Positions 7,448 to 16,907 of a stretch of DNA of 64,000 nucleotides are shown piece by piece. Location: NCBI GenBank assembly GCA_052318935.1, contig JBQRKO010000016.1. The stretch is one strand, 5' to 3'. The stretch is from Niallia sp052318935 (GTDB taxonomy: Bacteria; Bacillota; Bacilli; Bacillales; Cytobacillaceae). Position numbers and translations under genes: made by a program. Numbering within the stretch: the stretch's first letter is position 1; each line of letters opens with the position of its first letter. Under the pieces are notes generated by a model. The model did no database searches, was not told the origin of the DNA, and saw only the letters and a program-made list of their open reading frames with translations.

Positions 7448-10051
7448 TTAAACGCCTTTAAATGCTTTACGATAAATATCAGCCAACTCTGAAACAAGTG
7501 GTAACTTAGGGTTTGCAGTTGTACATTGATCCTCAAACGCACGGTCTGCTAAATATTCTACTTTTGCTTCAAAATCTTTTGCATTAACGCCGTTTGCTTC
7601 AATGCTCATTGGAATATTTAATTCTTTAGCAAGACGAACAACCGCACGTATAAAGCTTTCTACTCCTTGTTCCACTGTATTTGCAGGCAAACCTAATATT
7701 CTTGCTAATTCTGCATAACGTTCATCTGCTTTAAAGTGTTCATATTTAGGGAATGCAGTGAATTTCTTTGGTTTTTCTGCATTATAACGAATAACATGCG
7801 GCATTAAGATTGCATTAGAACGTCCATGCGCAATATGGAATTCAGCTCCTAATTTATGTGCCAAGCTATGGTTGATTCCTAAAAATGCATTGGCAAATGC
7901 CATTCCTGCAATCGTAGATGCATTATGAACTTTTTCGCGCGCTTCTTCATCTGCTCCGTTTCGATACGCTTTTGGCAAATATTCAAATATTAATTGAACT
8001 GCTTTTACTGCAAGCGCATCGGTATAATCATTTGCCATAATTGACACATATGCTTCGACAGCGTGTGTTAATACGTCCATTCCAGTATCTGCTGTAACTG
8101 CCGGTGGTACGGTCATAACAAACTGCGGATCAATTATCGCTACATCAGGCGTTAATTCATAGTCTGCTAAAGGATATTTTACGTTTTGCTCTTTATCTGT
8201 AATTACAGCAAAAGATGTAACTTCAGACCCTGTTCCAGAAGTAGTTGGAATGGCAACAAACTGTGCTTTCCCTCCTAAACTTGGATATTTATAAATTCTT
8301 TTTCTTATATCCATGAATTTTTGTTTTAAGCCAAAGAAATCTTCGTCTGGATGTTCGTAAAATAACCACATTCCTTTTGCAGCATCCATCGGTGATCCAC
8401 CGCCAAGTGCGATAATGCAATCTGGCTGAAACTTCGCCATCATTTCTGTTCCTCTTGCAACCGTATCTAATGATGGATCTGGCTCTACATCAGAGAATAC
8501 TTCTACTTGTACTAAGTTTTCTCTTTTTCTTAAATGATAAAGCAATTTATCCACGTATCCGAACTTCACCATATATGGATCAGTTACAATAAACACTCGA
8601 GAAATATCGGTCATTTTTTGTAAATATTGCACAGAATTTTTTTCGAAATAAATTTTAGGCGGAACTTTAAACCATTGCATATTATTATTTCTCTTCGCTA
8701 ATTTTTTGACATTTAATAAATGAACATCCGTTACGTTAGTAGATACAGAGTTTCTGCCATAAGATCCACAGCCAAGTGTTAAAGACGGCATATAAGCGTT
8801 ATAAATATCGCCGATTGCCCCTTGAGAAGATGGAGCATTGTTGATAATGCGGCATGCTTTCATACGTAATGCAAATGCTTTTGTTACTTCTTCATCCTCA
8901 GAATGAATGACTGCAGAGTGTCCTAATCCACCAAACTCTAGCATTTCTTCTGCTCGTTTGATTCCTTCTTCCGTTGAATTCACTTTATAGCAAGCTAGAA
9001 CTGGACTTAGTTTTTCTCTTGAAAGCGGGTAAGCAGGACCAACGGCTTCTAATTCAGCAATTAATATTTTTGTATCTTCCGGCACTTTTACTCCTGCTAG
9101 ATTCGCAATATAGTGTGCAGATTTACCAACAATATTAGGGTTGACTGCACAAGTATTTTCATTGATTACTAGCGTTTCTACTTTCTTTTTCTCTTCTTCA
9201 TTTAAGAAATAGCAATTATTGCGCTGAAGCTGATTTTTCACTTCATCGTAGATCTCTTTATCAATAATTACTGCTTGCTCAGAAGCACAGATCATACCGT
9301 TATCAAATGTTTTAGAAAGGATTAAATCATTTACTGCTCTTTTTACTTTTGCTGTTTTTTCAATATAGCATGGAACGTTCCCAGCTCCTACTCCAAGAGC
9401 AGGCTTGCCACAGCTGTATGCAGATTTCACCATTCCCGGACCTCCAGTAGCAAGTATTAACGAAATTCCAGGGTGGTTCATTAACGCTTGTGTTGTATCA
9501 ATAGACGGTTTCTCAATCCATTGGATGCAGTTTTCAGGTGCGCCTGCTTTTACAGCAGCATCCCTTAAGATTCGAGCAGCTTCACTGCTGCATTTTTGTG
9601 CAGATGGATGAAAGGCAAACACAATTGGGTTGCGTGTTTTAATGGCAATAATCGCTTTAAACATCGTCGTTGATGTTGGGTTTGTAACTGGGGTAACACC
9701 AGCAATCACACCAATTGGATCAGCTATTTCTACTACACCATTTACTTCATCATCATTAATAACGCCAACGGTACGATCATATTTTATATTGTGATAAATA
9801 TATTCTGTTGAGAAAATATTTTTAATGATTTTATCTTCATACACGCCTCTTCCTGTTTCTTCTACAGCAAGCTTCGCTAAATGCATATGTTTATCTAAAC
9901 CAGCTAATGCCATTTCTTTTACAATATTATCAACTTGTTCTTGATCTAATTGATAAAATTCTTCTAATGCTTTTTTTCCTTTTGCTGCTATTTCATCAAT
10001 AATGGCGTTCACGTCTTTTTTTGCTTTTACATCTTTTTCAACAACTGACAT
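7448..10051 (-). CDS. adhE: Bifunctional acetaldehyde-CoA/alcohol dehydrogenase AdhE
   Basis: Reduces acetyl-CoA to acetaldehyde and then ethanol with NADH during fermentation; such enzymes form spirosome filaments. The N-terminal half is an aldehyde dehydrogenase with the catalytic-Cys region DNGMICASEQAVI (about residue 245). The C-terminal half is an iron-dependent alcohol dehydrogenase with GGGSPMDAAK and the metal-binding HAVEAY, HSLAHKLGAEFHIAHG segments. At 867 aa it has the normal length. I chose the ATG at 10051 with GGAGGG 7 bases upstream rather than 10066. A Rex operator lies just upstream, so it is expected to be induced when NADH is high. It could also reduce acetaldehyde released by the deoxyribose-type pathway at 26.8-32.7 kb; that link is inference. 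Confidence 0.96.
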   Translation of the reverse strand: MSVVEKDVKAKKDVNAIIDEIAAKGKKALEEFYQLDQEQVDNIVKEMALAGLDKHMHLAKLAVEETGRGVYEDKIIKNIFSTEYIYHNIKYDRTVGVINDDEVNGVVEIADPIGVIAGVTPVTNPTSTTMFKAIIAIKTRNPIVFAFHPSAQKCSSEAARILRDAAVKAGAPENCIQWIEKPSIDTTQALMNHPGISLILATGGPGMVKSAYSCGKPALGVGAGNVPCYIEKTAKVKRAVNDLILSKTFDNGMICASEQAVIIDKEIYDEVKNQLQRNNCYFLNEEEKKKVETLVINENTCAVNPNIVGKSAHYIANLAGVKVPEDTKILIAELEAVGPAYPLSREKLSPVLACYKVNSTEEGIKRAEEMLEFGGLGHSAVIHSEDEEVTKAFALRMKACRIINNAPSSQGAIGDIYNAYMPSLTLGCGSYGRNSVSTNVTDVHLLNVKKLAKRNNNMQWFKVPPKIYFEKNSVQYLQKMTDISRVFIVTDPYMVKFGYVDKLLYHLRKRENLVQVEVFSDVEPDPSLDTVARGTEMMAKFQPDCIIALGGGSPMDAAKGMWLFYEHPDEDFFGLKQKFMDIRKRIYKYPSLGGKAQFVAIPTTSGTGSEVTSFAVITDKEQNVKYPLADYELTPDVAIIDPQFVMTVPPAVTADTGMDVLTHAVEAYVSIMANDYTDALAVKAVQLIFEYLPKAYRNGADEEAREKVHNASTIAGMAFANAFLGINHSLAHKLGAEFHIAHGRSNAILMPHVIRYNAEKPKKFTAFPKYEHFKADERYAELARILGLPANTVEQGVESFIRAVVRLAKELNIPMSIEANGVNAKDFEAKVEYLADRAFEDQCTTANPKLPLVSELADIYRKAFKGV

Positions 10052-10099
10052 CTTAAATCCCTCCATTTTTCATTACAGAATGAATTCCAAAAAATAACT

Positions 10100-10117
10100 T
10101 TGTGAAACAATTCACAA
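10100..10117 (-). promoter_or_regulatory. Rex operator of adhE
   Basis: TTGTGAAACAATTCACAA is a perfect match to the palindromic Rex consensus TTGTGAANNNNTTCACAA. It abuts a candidate -10 (TATACT on the minus strand, 10117-10122), about 50 bases upstream of the adhE start. Binding here would block transcription at low NADH/NAD ratio. Confidence 0.85.
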
Positions 10118-10347
10118 GTATATCCTAAAGAAAAACTACTTGATTAGTAGCTATTTTTCAGGGATGACCACATCCTTTTCTATAGAATTATAGAATAAAA
10201 AATGTATGATGGCTTAACACTGCTGCAATAAATAAATATGGTAATATATTGCTTTTATACCAAATTCATCTTTATTTCTCTTTACACCCTTATCATATAC
10301 TGGATTGAAATAAGCATCAATAGTTTTAATGAAAATTTGCTCAGTAT

Positions 10348-10377
10348 TTCACAAACTTGTTCACATTTTGTTCACAA
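10348..10377. promoter_or_regulatory. Cluster of Rex-like half-sites upstream of adhE
   Basis: Three TTCACA half-sites occur in 30 bases. Two belong to direct repeats TTGTTCACA (10357-10365 and 10368-10376) spaced 11 bp, about one helical turn. They lie ~300 bp upstream of adhE. Their role as auxiliary Rex sites is only a suggestion. Confidence 0.35.
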
Positions 10378-10449
10378 TTACATATTTCTATCTTCTTTTA
10401 AACAATAAATCGAGAGTACATGTTCATGTTTCGCCATATTAACAGGAAA

Positions 10450-10488
10450 CGGGACATGCTGATTTTATCAACATGTCCCGTTTTTTTT
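10450..10488 (+). terminator. Strong plus-strand terminator without a recognised upstream gene
   Basis: CGGGACATG pairs with CATGTCCCG and is followed by eight T. It points along the plus strand, but no plus-strand gene lies between adhE's start and here. It may end a small RNA from the AT-rich 10120-10450 interval, in which I see no ORF with a good start. Confidence 0.6.
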
Positions 10489-10492
10489 ATTT

Positions 10493-10700
10493 GGCTGTTT
10501 TCTCAAAGTTTGTTGTTTTTTACGTAAAAAATTGGGAGAAGCAATACTCAGCAGCCTGAATACACGTAGACTCCTGTGGGAATGTGAGAAAGACGAGACC
10601 CCACAGGAGCGTATGCGACGAGGAGGCTCGACGCTCGCTAAACGGACGAAGTGTATTCAGGCTGCGAAGTTTAAAAGTAACAATCTATACGAAAACAGCC
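10493..10700 (+). repeat. 208-bp miniature element with 8-bp target duplication
   Basis: The ends GGCTGTTTTC and GAAAACAGCC are perfect inverted repeats. The flanking 8-mers are identical (TTTTATTT at 10485-10492 and 10701-10708), although they are low-complexity. The centre is the palindrome CAGCCTGAATACACG...GTGTATTCAGGCTG. There is no transposase; the reading frame inside is an artefact. The target site is the T-tract of the terminator at 10450-10488. Confidence 0.8.
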
Positions 10701-10755
10701 TTTTATTTATATAATTAACGAATAGTCCAATTATTGTATAGTATCTACTTCTCTA

Positions 10756-12366
10756 TTACCAAATAGCTACACTGCCATCTGTACGGGATTCTGTTCCGCC
10801 GTAATACACACCTGTTTCTGGATCTCGCCAAATGATTTGCGCTCTTCCACATTCATTCGAATCGATGGACATCGTAATTTCATGTCCTTTTCTTCCTAAC
10901 CCTTCAATAATATGACGAGGAACATTTGTTTCCAGCATAATTTTTTTGTCGCCAAACCATTGCCAACGAGGGGCATCAATAGCCGCTTGTGGATTTAATC
11001 CGAACTCAATCATGTTCATAAGTACTTGCACTTGTCCTTGCGGCTGCATAAATGCTCCGATTACCCCAAAAGGACCAATCGGTGTATCTCCTTTTGTAAT
11101 AAAGCCTGGAATAATCGTATGATACGTTCTTTTACCAGGTTTTAAACAGTTCACATGATTAGGATCCAAAGAGAAATTATGGCCTCTATTCTGCAGTAGA
11201 ATGCCCGTTCCAGGAACAACCAAACCAGAACCAAAATCTCTGTAGTTGCTTTGAATAAAGGAAACCATATTCCCTTCATCATCAGCAGCTGCGACATAAA
11301 CAGTACCGCTATGCTGCGGTTTTCCAGCTTGCGGAAGACTTGCTGTATCTTTAATCTGCTTTCTGCGTTCATCTGCATACTCATCTGATAGCAGCTCTTC
11401 CAGTCTTACTTTCATATCTTCCTTTTCGGTAATAAATTCTTTTCCGTCTGTAAAAGCCAATTTCATTGCTTCTAATTGAGTATGATACGTATCGATTTGC
11501 TCTTTTTCATGAAACGTATAGCCTTTTAGAATATTTAATGCCATAAGGACAACTGTACCTTGACCGTTAGGCGGGATTTCCCAAATATCATAGCCTTTAT
11601 AGTTTGTAGAAACAGGCGTTACCCATTCTGGATAAAAATTAGCTAAATCTTCTTTTCTAATCTTACCGCCATATTCTCTTGAAAATTGGTCTATTTTCTC
11701 GGCAAGTTCTCCACGATAGAATGATTCTCCATTGCTTTCAGCAATACTTTCTAAAGTAGTGGCAAAATTCTCCGATTTCCAAACTTCCCCTATTTGTGGA
11801 ATTCTTCCATTTGGTGCAAACGTTTCAAAGAAAGCTTCATGTGCTTCACCTTTTAATTCTTTTTTTAACTTATTCACACCGTTCATCCAGTTTCTTCCTG
11901 CAGTTGGAGACAGTGGGAAACCTTCTCTTGCATAAGTTATTGCCGGCTTAAGAACTTCACTTAGGCTTAATTTTCCAAATCGTTTCGAAAGGGCAGCCCA
12001 CGCAGATGGTGCTCCTGGAACAGTTACTGGAAGAAATCCTCTTTCAGGTACAGAAGAAAAACCAGCTTCTTTCACTGCTTCTACTGTTGTTTTCATTGGA
12101 GCAGGTCCACTTGCATTTAAACCATAAAGAGAATTATTCATCCAAACGATTGCAAAAGCGTCTCCGCCAATTCCATTAGAAGATGGCTCCACAACGGTTA
12201 AACAAGCTGCTGATGCAATAGCTGCATCCACTGCATTTCCACCCATTCTTAATATTTCCATCCCCGCCTGTGCAGCTAACGGCTGCGAAGTCGCAACCAT
12301 CCCCTTTTTTGCAATAGAGCATACGCGCTTCGAAGAATACGGATAGGTTAAAAAATAATCATTCAT
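10756..12366 (-). CDS. Gamma-glutamyltransferase-family Ntn hydrolase (YwrD-like)
   Basis: 536-residue member of the GGT family, whose precursors cleave themselves at a threonine to give two subunits. The likely nucleophile is the Thr of HSGTVYVAAAD (about residue 350), followed by the GNMVSFIQSNY stretch. There is no signal peptide or lipobox, so it appears cytosolic, unlike secreted Ggt; in this it resembles B. subtilis YwrD. The ATG at 12366 has GAGGGG 8 bases upstream. It lies 64 bases after pucG in the same direction, as last gene of a ureide operon, so its natural substrate may be a purine-breakdown or amino-acid amide. That substrate is unknown. Confidence 0.85.
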   Translation of the reverse strand: MNDYFLTYPYSSKRVCSIAKKGMVATSQPLAAQAGMEILRMGGNAVDAAIASAACLTVVEPSSNGIGGDAFAIVWMNNSLYGLNASGPAPMKTTVEAVKEAGFSSVPERGFLPVTVPGAPSAWAALSKRFGKLSLSEVLKPAITYAREGFPLSPTAGRNWMNGVNKLKKELKGEAHEAFFETFAPNGRIPQIGEVWKSENFATTLESIAESNGESFYRGELAEKIDQFSREYGGKIRKEDLANFYPEWVTPVSTNYKGYDIWEIPPNGQGTVVLMALNILKGYTFHEKEQIDTYHTQLEAMKLAFTDGKEFITEKEDMKVRLEELLSDEYADERRKQIKDTASLPQAGKPQHSGTVYVAAADDEGNMVSFIQSNYRDFGSGLVVPGTGILLQNRGHNFSLDPNHVNCLKPGKRTYHTIIPGFITKGDTPIGPFGVIGAFMQPQGQVQVLMNMIEFGLNPQAAIDAPRWQWFGDKKIMLETNVPRHIIEGLGRKGHEITMSIDSNECGRAQIIWRDPETGVYYGGTESRTDGSVAIW

Positions 12367-12430
12367 GCTATAAACCCCTCTCTTTATGGCTAAATTGTAA
12401 AGTAAAGGCTGCATAGTTTTCTTCGTACTA

Positions 12431-13660
12431 TTACTTACCTTTTGTGTAAATATCTAATGATGCTTGAATTCCTTCGCCTTTGTTCACTTTCACACCATGT
12501 CTAATTAAGCATGCTTCTAGACTTGCTAATGCAAATAGAACATTTTCTTTGCGGCAGCTGTATCCCATTGTACCAATTCTCCAAATTTTACCGTGAAGTG
12601 GTCCGAAGCTGCTTGCTATTTCTACTCCAAACTCTTGAAGCATCATATTACGAACTGAATCTGCATCAATTCCATCAGGAACGTTAATACAAGTAACAGT
12701 TGGCAGCTTATGGCGACTGTCGCCAAATAATTCTAATCCCATTGCTTCTAAACCCGCAACAAGTGCTTTTTCATGGAATTTGTGACGGGCAAATCTTTGC
12801 TCTAATCCTTCTTCCAAAAGAATTCTTAAACCTTCATGCAATGCATATAACATAGACGTTGTTTCTGTATGATGATTTAGTCTTCTTGGGCTCCAATAAT
12901 CCTGCAATTGACTTAAATCCAAGTAATTAGTTCGAATCGGATGGTGGTACGACTTTTCTAGTTCTTGCTCCGTTGCAATACCTCTTTCTACCTTTTTACG
13001 TTGTAGAAGAATTTTTTCAATGCGGTCATTGTACGTAAGTGGTGAATTTCCAGATGGAACAGAAATACATTTCTGATTTCCGCCAATCGCTGCATCAATA
13101 TACCAATTATCTGTTTGAACATCAGCACCGCCAATTGTTGCAACAGCATCGACAACAAATAGAATATCTTGTTCTCTACATGCTTTTCCGATTTCTTCTA
13201 ATGGCTGCATACGACCTGTTGATGTTTCACCATGAACAATTGCTACGATTTTCGGATTTACTTTTTTGATTTCCTTAATAACTACTTCAGGATCAAAAAC
13301 TTCTCCCCATTCACATTCAAGTAAATGGATATCTGCACCGTATCTTTCAGCAATTTCTGTTAATAAATGACCGAATCTTCCGTATATAGGGATAAGTACT
13401 TTATCACCTGGCTCGATGATACTGCCTAAAACAGCTTCCAACCCAGATCTTGATGTACCATCAACCGGAAATGCCCATTTATTTTTCGTTTGGAATAATT
13501 CTTGAATCATCGTCATTACCGTATTCATAATGGAAGTGAATGCAGGATCAAACTGGCCAACTATTGGTGTACTCATTGCTCTTAATACTCTTGGATCTAC
13601 TTCTACTGGTCCTGGTGTCATAATCGTTCTTAACGGGGTATTAAGTTCTTTATAGCTCAT
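12431..13660 (-). CDS. pucG: (S)-ureidoglycine--glyoxylate aminotransferase-type protein
   Basis: PLP-dependent class V aminotransferase of 409 aa. Landmarks are the start TPGPVEVDPRVL, the DAVATIGG aspartate and the lysine of GGNQKCISVPSG (about 198) that would bind PLP. In B. subtilis PucG transfers the amino group of ureidoglycine (from allantoate) to glyoxylate. The assignment rests on similarity and on pucF lying 18 bases upstream in the same transcript. A generic alanine/serine-glyoxylate aminotransferase is the main alternative. Confidence 0.88.
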   Translation of the reverse strand: MSYKELNTPLRTIMTPGPVEVDPRVLRAMSTPIVGQFDPAFTSIMNTVMTMIQELFQTKNKWAFPVDGTSRSGLEAVLGSIIEPGDKVLIPIYGRFGHLLTEIAERYGADIHLLECEWGEVFDPEVVIKEIKKVNPKIVAIVHGETSTGRMQPLEEIGKACREQDILFVVDAVATIGGADVQTDNWYIDAAIGGNQKCISVPSGNSPLTYNDRIEKILLQRKKVERGIATEQELEKSYHHPIRTNYLDLSQLQDYWSPRRLNHHTETTSMLYALHEGLRILLEEGLEQRFARHKFHEKALVAGLEAMGLELFGDSRHKLPTVTCINVPDGIDADSVRNMMLQEFGVEIASSFGPLHGKIWRIGTMGYSCRKENVLFALASLEACLIRHGVKVNKGEGIQASLDIYTKGK

Positions 13661-13678
13661 ATTTGTTCATCCTCTCTA

Positions 13679-14914
13679 TTAATATGCCATTTTATATAAC
13701 ATTTCGATTAAAACAATTACTCCATTCTTTAAATCTTCTGGTTTTGTATATTCTAATGGAGAATGACTAATGCCATTTTTACTTGGTACAAAGAAAAGGG
13801 CTGTTGGACAATATGTTCCAAACATTTGGGAGTCATGTCCTGCTCCACTAATCATTTTACGATATGGGATATCCATATCTTTTAAAAGATTATCAGAAAT
13901 ATTGATTAAATCGGGATCCATTTTCACCGGCTTTACATTTACCCATTGCTCTATATCTAAACCAGTCTCTTTTTCCTCGCAAAAAGCATGAAAATAAGAA
14001 AATATTAGACGACAATACTGATCTAAAACAGCCTCTTCATGATGACGTACATCTAGTGTAAATATCACTTCATTTGGAATGACATTAGGAACATTAGGAG
14101 AAACCGTTAGCTTGCCGACAGTAGCTACTAAACTTTCATCTATTTCCGAAGCTTTCTTTAATGTGTATGCTATTAACTCTGCAGCAATATGCATACTGTC
14201 TTTTCGGTAGGACATCGGCGTCGTACCAGCGTGGTTGCTTTCGCCGGAAATCTTTATATTAAACCTTTTTTGTCCTACTATATGTGTAGCAATGCCGACC
14301 GACTGCTTTTCCTTCTCCAGAACTGCACCTTGTTCGATATGAACTTCTATAAAACTAGCTATATCATCGCGTACAGCTTGCCCGCCTGAAGGAGAAAAAC
14401 CCGCTTGTTCCATTGCTTGATGAAATGGAATTCCATTAGCATCACTCAGCTCTTTACTATCGTTCATGTTGAATTTGCCTGTAATAGAACCTGATCCCCA
14501 AAATGCTAATGGGAATCGACTGCCCTCTTCTTCACATAAAGAAACAACTTCAATTGTTTTTTTCGGCAGTCCATAATGTTTATATAAATATTGTACCGCA
14601 AGTAAACTTGCAACCACTCCATAGGCTCCGTCGTACTTGCCGCCATCCACGACTGTATCAATATGGGAACCAGTAAGGATTACTCTTTCTTTTTCTTCCG
14701 TTCCAGTTAATCTGCCAAACAAATTACCAACGCTGTCAAAATAAGATTGCAACCCAGATTCATCCATTTTCGTTTTTAATGCTAATTGAGTTTTTTGCCA
14801 AGTATCATCATATAATAGTCTTGTGACCCCATCATTAGCTGTTTTGCCAAACCCAGCTAACCATTCGACCCACTGTTCCACCTCAGCTGTTTCCATATTA
14901 ATTGTTGTTTTCAT
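13679..14914 (-). CDS. pucF: Allantoate amidohydrolase (M20 family)
   Basis: Hydrolyses allantoate to ureidoglycine, CO2 and ammonia in purine catabolism. It is a 411-residue binuclear-metal M20 amidohydrolase with the metal ligands visible in GSHIDTVVDGGKYDGAYG, CEEEGSRF, EVHIEQG and GHDSQMF. The dimerisation domain follows EVHIEQG. First gene of the pucF-pucG-ggt unit and divergent from pucR. N-carbamoyl-L-amino-acid hydrolases share the fold, but the pucG and pucR neighbours favour allantoate. No allantoinase, uricase or xanthine dehydrogenase genes are in the window. Confidence 0.9.
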   Translation of the reverse strand: MKTTINMETAEVEQWVEWLAGFGKTANDGVTRLLYDDTWQKTQLALKTKMDESGLQSYFDSVGNLFGRLTGTEEKERVILTGSHIDTVVDGGKYDGAYGVVASLLAVQYLYKHYGLPKKTIEVVSLCEEEGSRFPLAFWGSGSITGKFNMNDSKELSDANGIPFHQAMEQAGFSPSGGQAVRDDIASFIEVHIEQGAVLEKEKQSVGIATHIVGQKRFNIKISGESNHAGTTPMSYRKDSMHIAAELIAYTLKKASEIDESLVATVGKLTVSPNVPNVIPNEVIFTLDVRHHEEAVLDQYCRLIFSYFHAFCEEKETGLDIEQWVNVKPVKMDPDLINISDNLLKDMDIPYRKMISGAGHDSQMFGTYCPTALFFVPSKNGISHSPLEYTKPEDLKNGVIVLIEMLYKMAY

Positions 14915-15098
14915 TCTAAATCTTCCTCTCGATGAAGGTATGTGCTGAAACCACCTTTAATTATATATAATACATAACAATTTCGTCCTGTTTTTGATTC
15001 GATCTTTTCTGTTATATTTTATAACATTTACTTCCTATTTTAATAAGAATAAATAAACATTTCATTAGAAAAAACGTTAGAATTAGCGAATTTTTTTG

Positions 15099-15127
15099 TG
15101 CAAATTAACCAAGACTACCGTTATAAT
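15099..15127 (+). promoter_or_regulatory. pucR promoter with PucR-box core
   Basis: A perfect -10 TATAAT (15122-15127) lies 53 bases upstream of the pucR ATG, with a weak -35 (TGCAAA, 15099-15104). Between them is TTAACCAA (15105-15112), the reverse complement of TTGGTTAA, the core of the known B. subtilis PucR box. The position between -35 and -10 suggests autoregulation; control of divergent pucF is also possible. Confidence 0.5.
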
Positions 15128-15179
15128 AAAAATAACATATTTAATTATGTAACTTTTCTTAACACGAACGGAGGATAAA

Positions 15180-16802
15180 ATGAAAATAAACAGCATCCTT
15201 AATAAGCCATTTTTCCACAATGTAAAAGTAATCGCAGGAGAATCTGGACTAGATAATGAGATAAAAAACATTACGATGATGGATGCACCAGATATCGTTC
15301 ATTTTCTTCATCCCAATGATTTTCTTATTACTACTGCCTATCACTTAAAAGATGACCCTAACAGTATTGTTGAACTAATAAAAAATATGCATAAACAGAA
15401 ATGTGCTGCTTTAGGGATTAAAACAAAACGATTTTTATCTGGCATTCCAGAAGAAGCGATTCAGTTTGCCAATGAGTTTGGGTTTCCAATCATTGAGATT
15501 CCATTAGAAACTTCGCTAGGCGAATTTGTAAACGCAACATTAAATTACATTTTAGATCAACGGACAACGGATTTAACAAATGCCTTTGAAATACATCGGA
15601 AATTTACACAGGATATTCTAAAAGGAAAAGGCATAAAAAAACTGATAGAAGAATTATCGAATATAATTGGCCAAAAAGTTATTTTATTTGATCAGCATTT
15701 TCAAATCCATGCATCTTCTTCATCGAAATACCCGATCGAACGTTTTCTTACGCAATTATACTCGGAAGGCTTCCAAATGTTATTGGAAAATACAACGCAC
15801 ACTTGTTTTACTATAAGACATACGGAGGAAACCGTTTGTGTATTTCCTGTTACAACCCATATAGGAAAACCAGCCTATTTAGTCGTTCTTGGCAATATTC
15901 CAATAGATGATAAAAGCATTCTATTAATTATCGAACAAGCAATCAATGTATTATCCTTTGAATTAATGAGAGAAAACACATTAAAACAATACGCAAGACG
16001 TGCCCGCAATGAATTTTTTATTAATTTTGTGGAAGGTACTTTCACTTCAAAAGAAGAGATTGAAAATAGAGCAAAGGAATTTCAGTTAAAAAGCGAGCAG
16101 CCTACCATTACAATCATCGGAAAAATAGATCAAGATGAAAAACGAAAAAGCTTCACCCAATATCAGCTAGAAACAGATTATATTTATGAATTTTTAGAAA
16201 TGGAAATTACAAAAGCACCTTTTCCTGTTCATTTATTTCTAAAGGGTGATATGTGCATTCTTATGATGGAAGCACCTGAACAAAGTTTCGATATCGATGC
16301 TTTCATTATTCCGTATTTAAAGAAATTGCAGGCATACATTAAAAACATCTTTAAAAAAACCATTTCATTTGGCATCAGCAACATCGGGCACAATCTGTTT
16401 AATGTTCCAAATATGTATAAAGAAGCAGTAAGCGCCATTCATACTGGCCAGTTGTCTGGCAATGTGCAATTTATTCAAGTGCACCGCCCGAAAGATGTAT
16501 CCGAAATGCTTCGAATCATTCCAATAAAAGACTTGCAGGAGTTTTATGATCATACCTTTCAAGGATTTAATGTTAATCAAGAAGAAGATGAGGAACAAAT
16601 ACTGCTTACTACTTTATCCGTTTATTTAGAAACCCACTGCCAAATTTCCGAAACAGCCAAAAGGCTGTTTGTTCATCGTAATACTGTCATCTATCGATTA
16701 GAAAAATGTGAAGAGTTATTAGGCAGAAGTTTAAAAGATGCAGATATTACGTTTCACTTAAGGTTAGCATTTCGGATAAAGACTATTCTGCAAACAAAAT
16801 AG
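15180..16802 (+). CDS. pucR: PucR-family purine catabolism regulator
   Basis: 540 residues in the standard PucR layout: an N-terminal PucR domain (start to about residue 120, with HPNDFLITTAYHL), a degenerate GGDEF-like central domain and a C-terminal helix-turn-helix (ETHCQISETAKRLFVHRNTVIYRL, about 480-505). In B. subtilis PucR activates purine-degradation genes in response to allantoin, allantoate or related compounds. GGAGG lies 6 bases before the ATG. It is divergent from pucFG and 155 bases upstream of the NCS2 permease, so it is well placed to control both. Confidence 0.9.
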   Translation: MKINSILNKPFFHNVKVIAGESGLDNEIKNITMMDAPDIVHFLHPNDFLITTAYHLKDDPNSIVELIKNMHKQKCAALGIKTKRFLSGIPEEAIQFANEFGFPIIEIPLETSLGEFVNATLNYILDQRTTDLTNAFEIHRKFTQDILKGKGIKKLIEELSNIIGQKVILFDQHFQIHASSSSKYPIERFLTQLYSEGFQMLLENTTHTCFTIRHTEETVCVFPVTTHIGKPAYLVVLGNIPIDDKSILLIIEQAINVLSFELMRENTLKQYARRARNEFFINFVEGTFTSKEEIENRAKEFQLKSEQPTITIIGKIDQDEKRKSFTQYQLETDYIYEFLEMEITKAPFPVHLFLKGDMCILMMEAPEQSFDIDAFIIPYLKKLQAYIKNIFKKTISFGISNIGHNLFNVPNMYKEAVSAIHTGQLSGNVQFIQVHRPKDVSEMLRIIPIKDLQEFYDHTFQGFNVNQEEDEEQILLTTLSVYLETHCQISETAKRLFVHRNTVIYRLEKCEELLGRSLKDADITFHLRLAFRIKTILQTK

Positions 16803-16907
16803 CATATACCTTAACAAAATTAGCAAAATATACTATATTTTCTAAAAATTTTGTTTAGTATAACTAATGACAGATTAATACCCTGGATTTTATGATGTTA
16901 TTAAACC

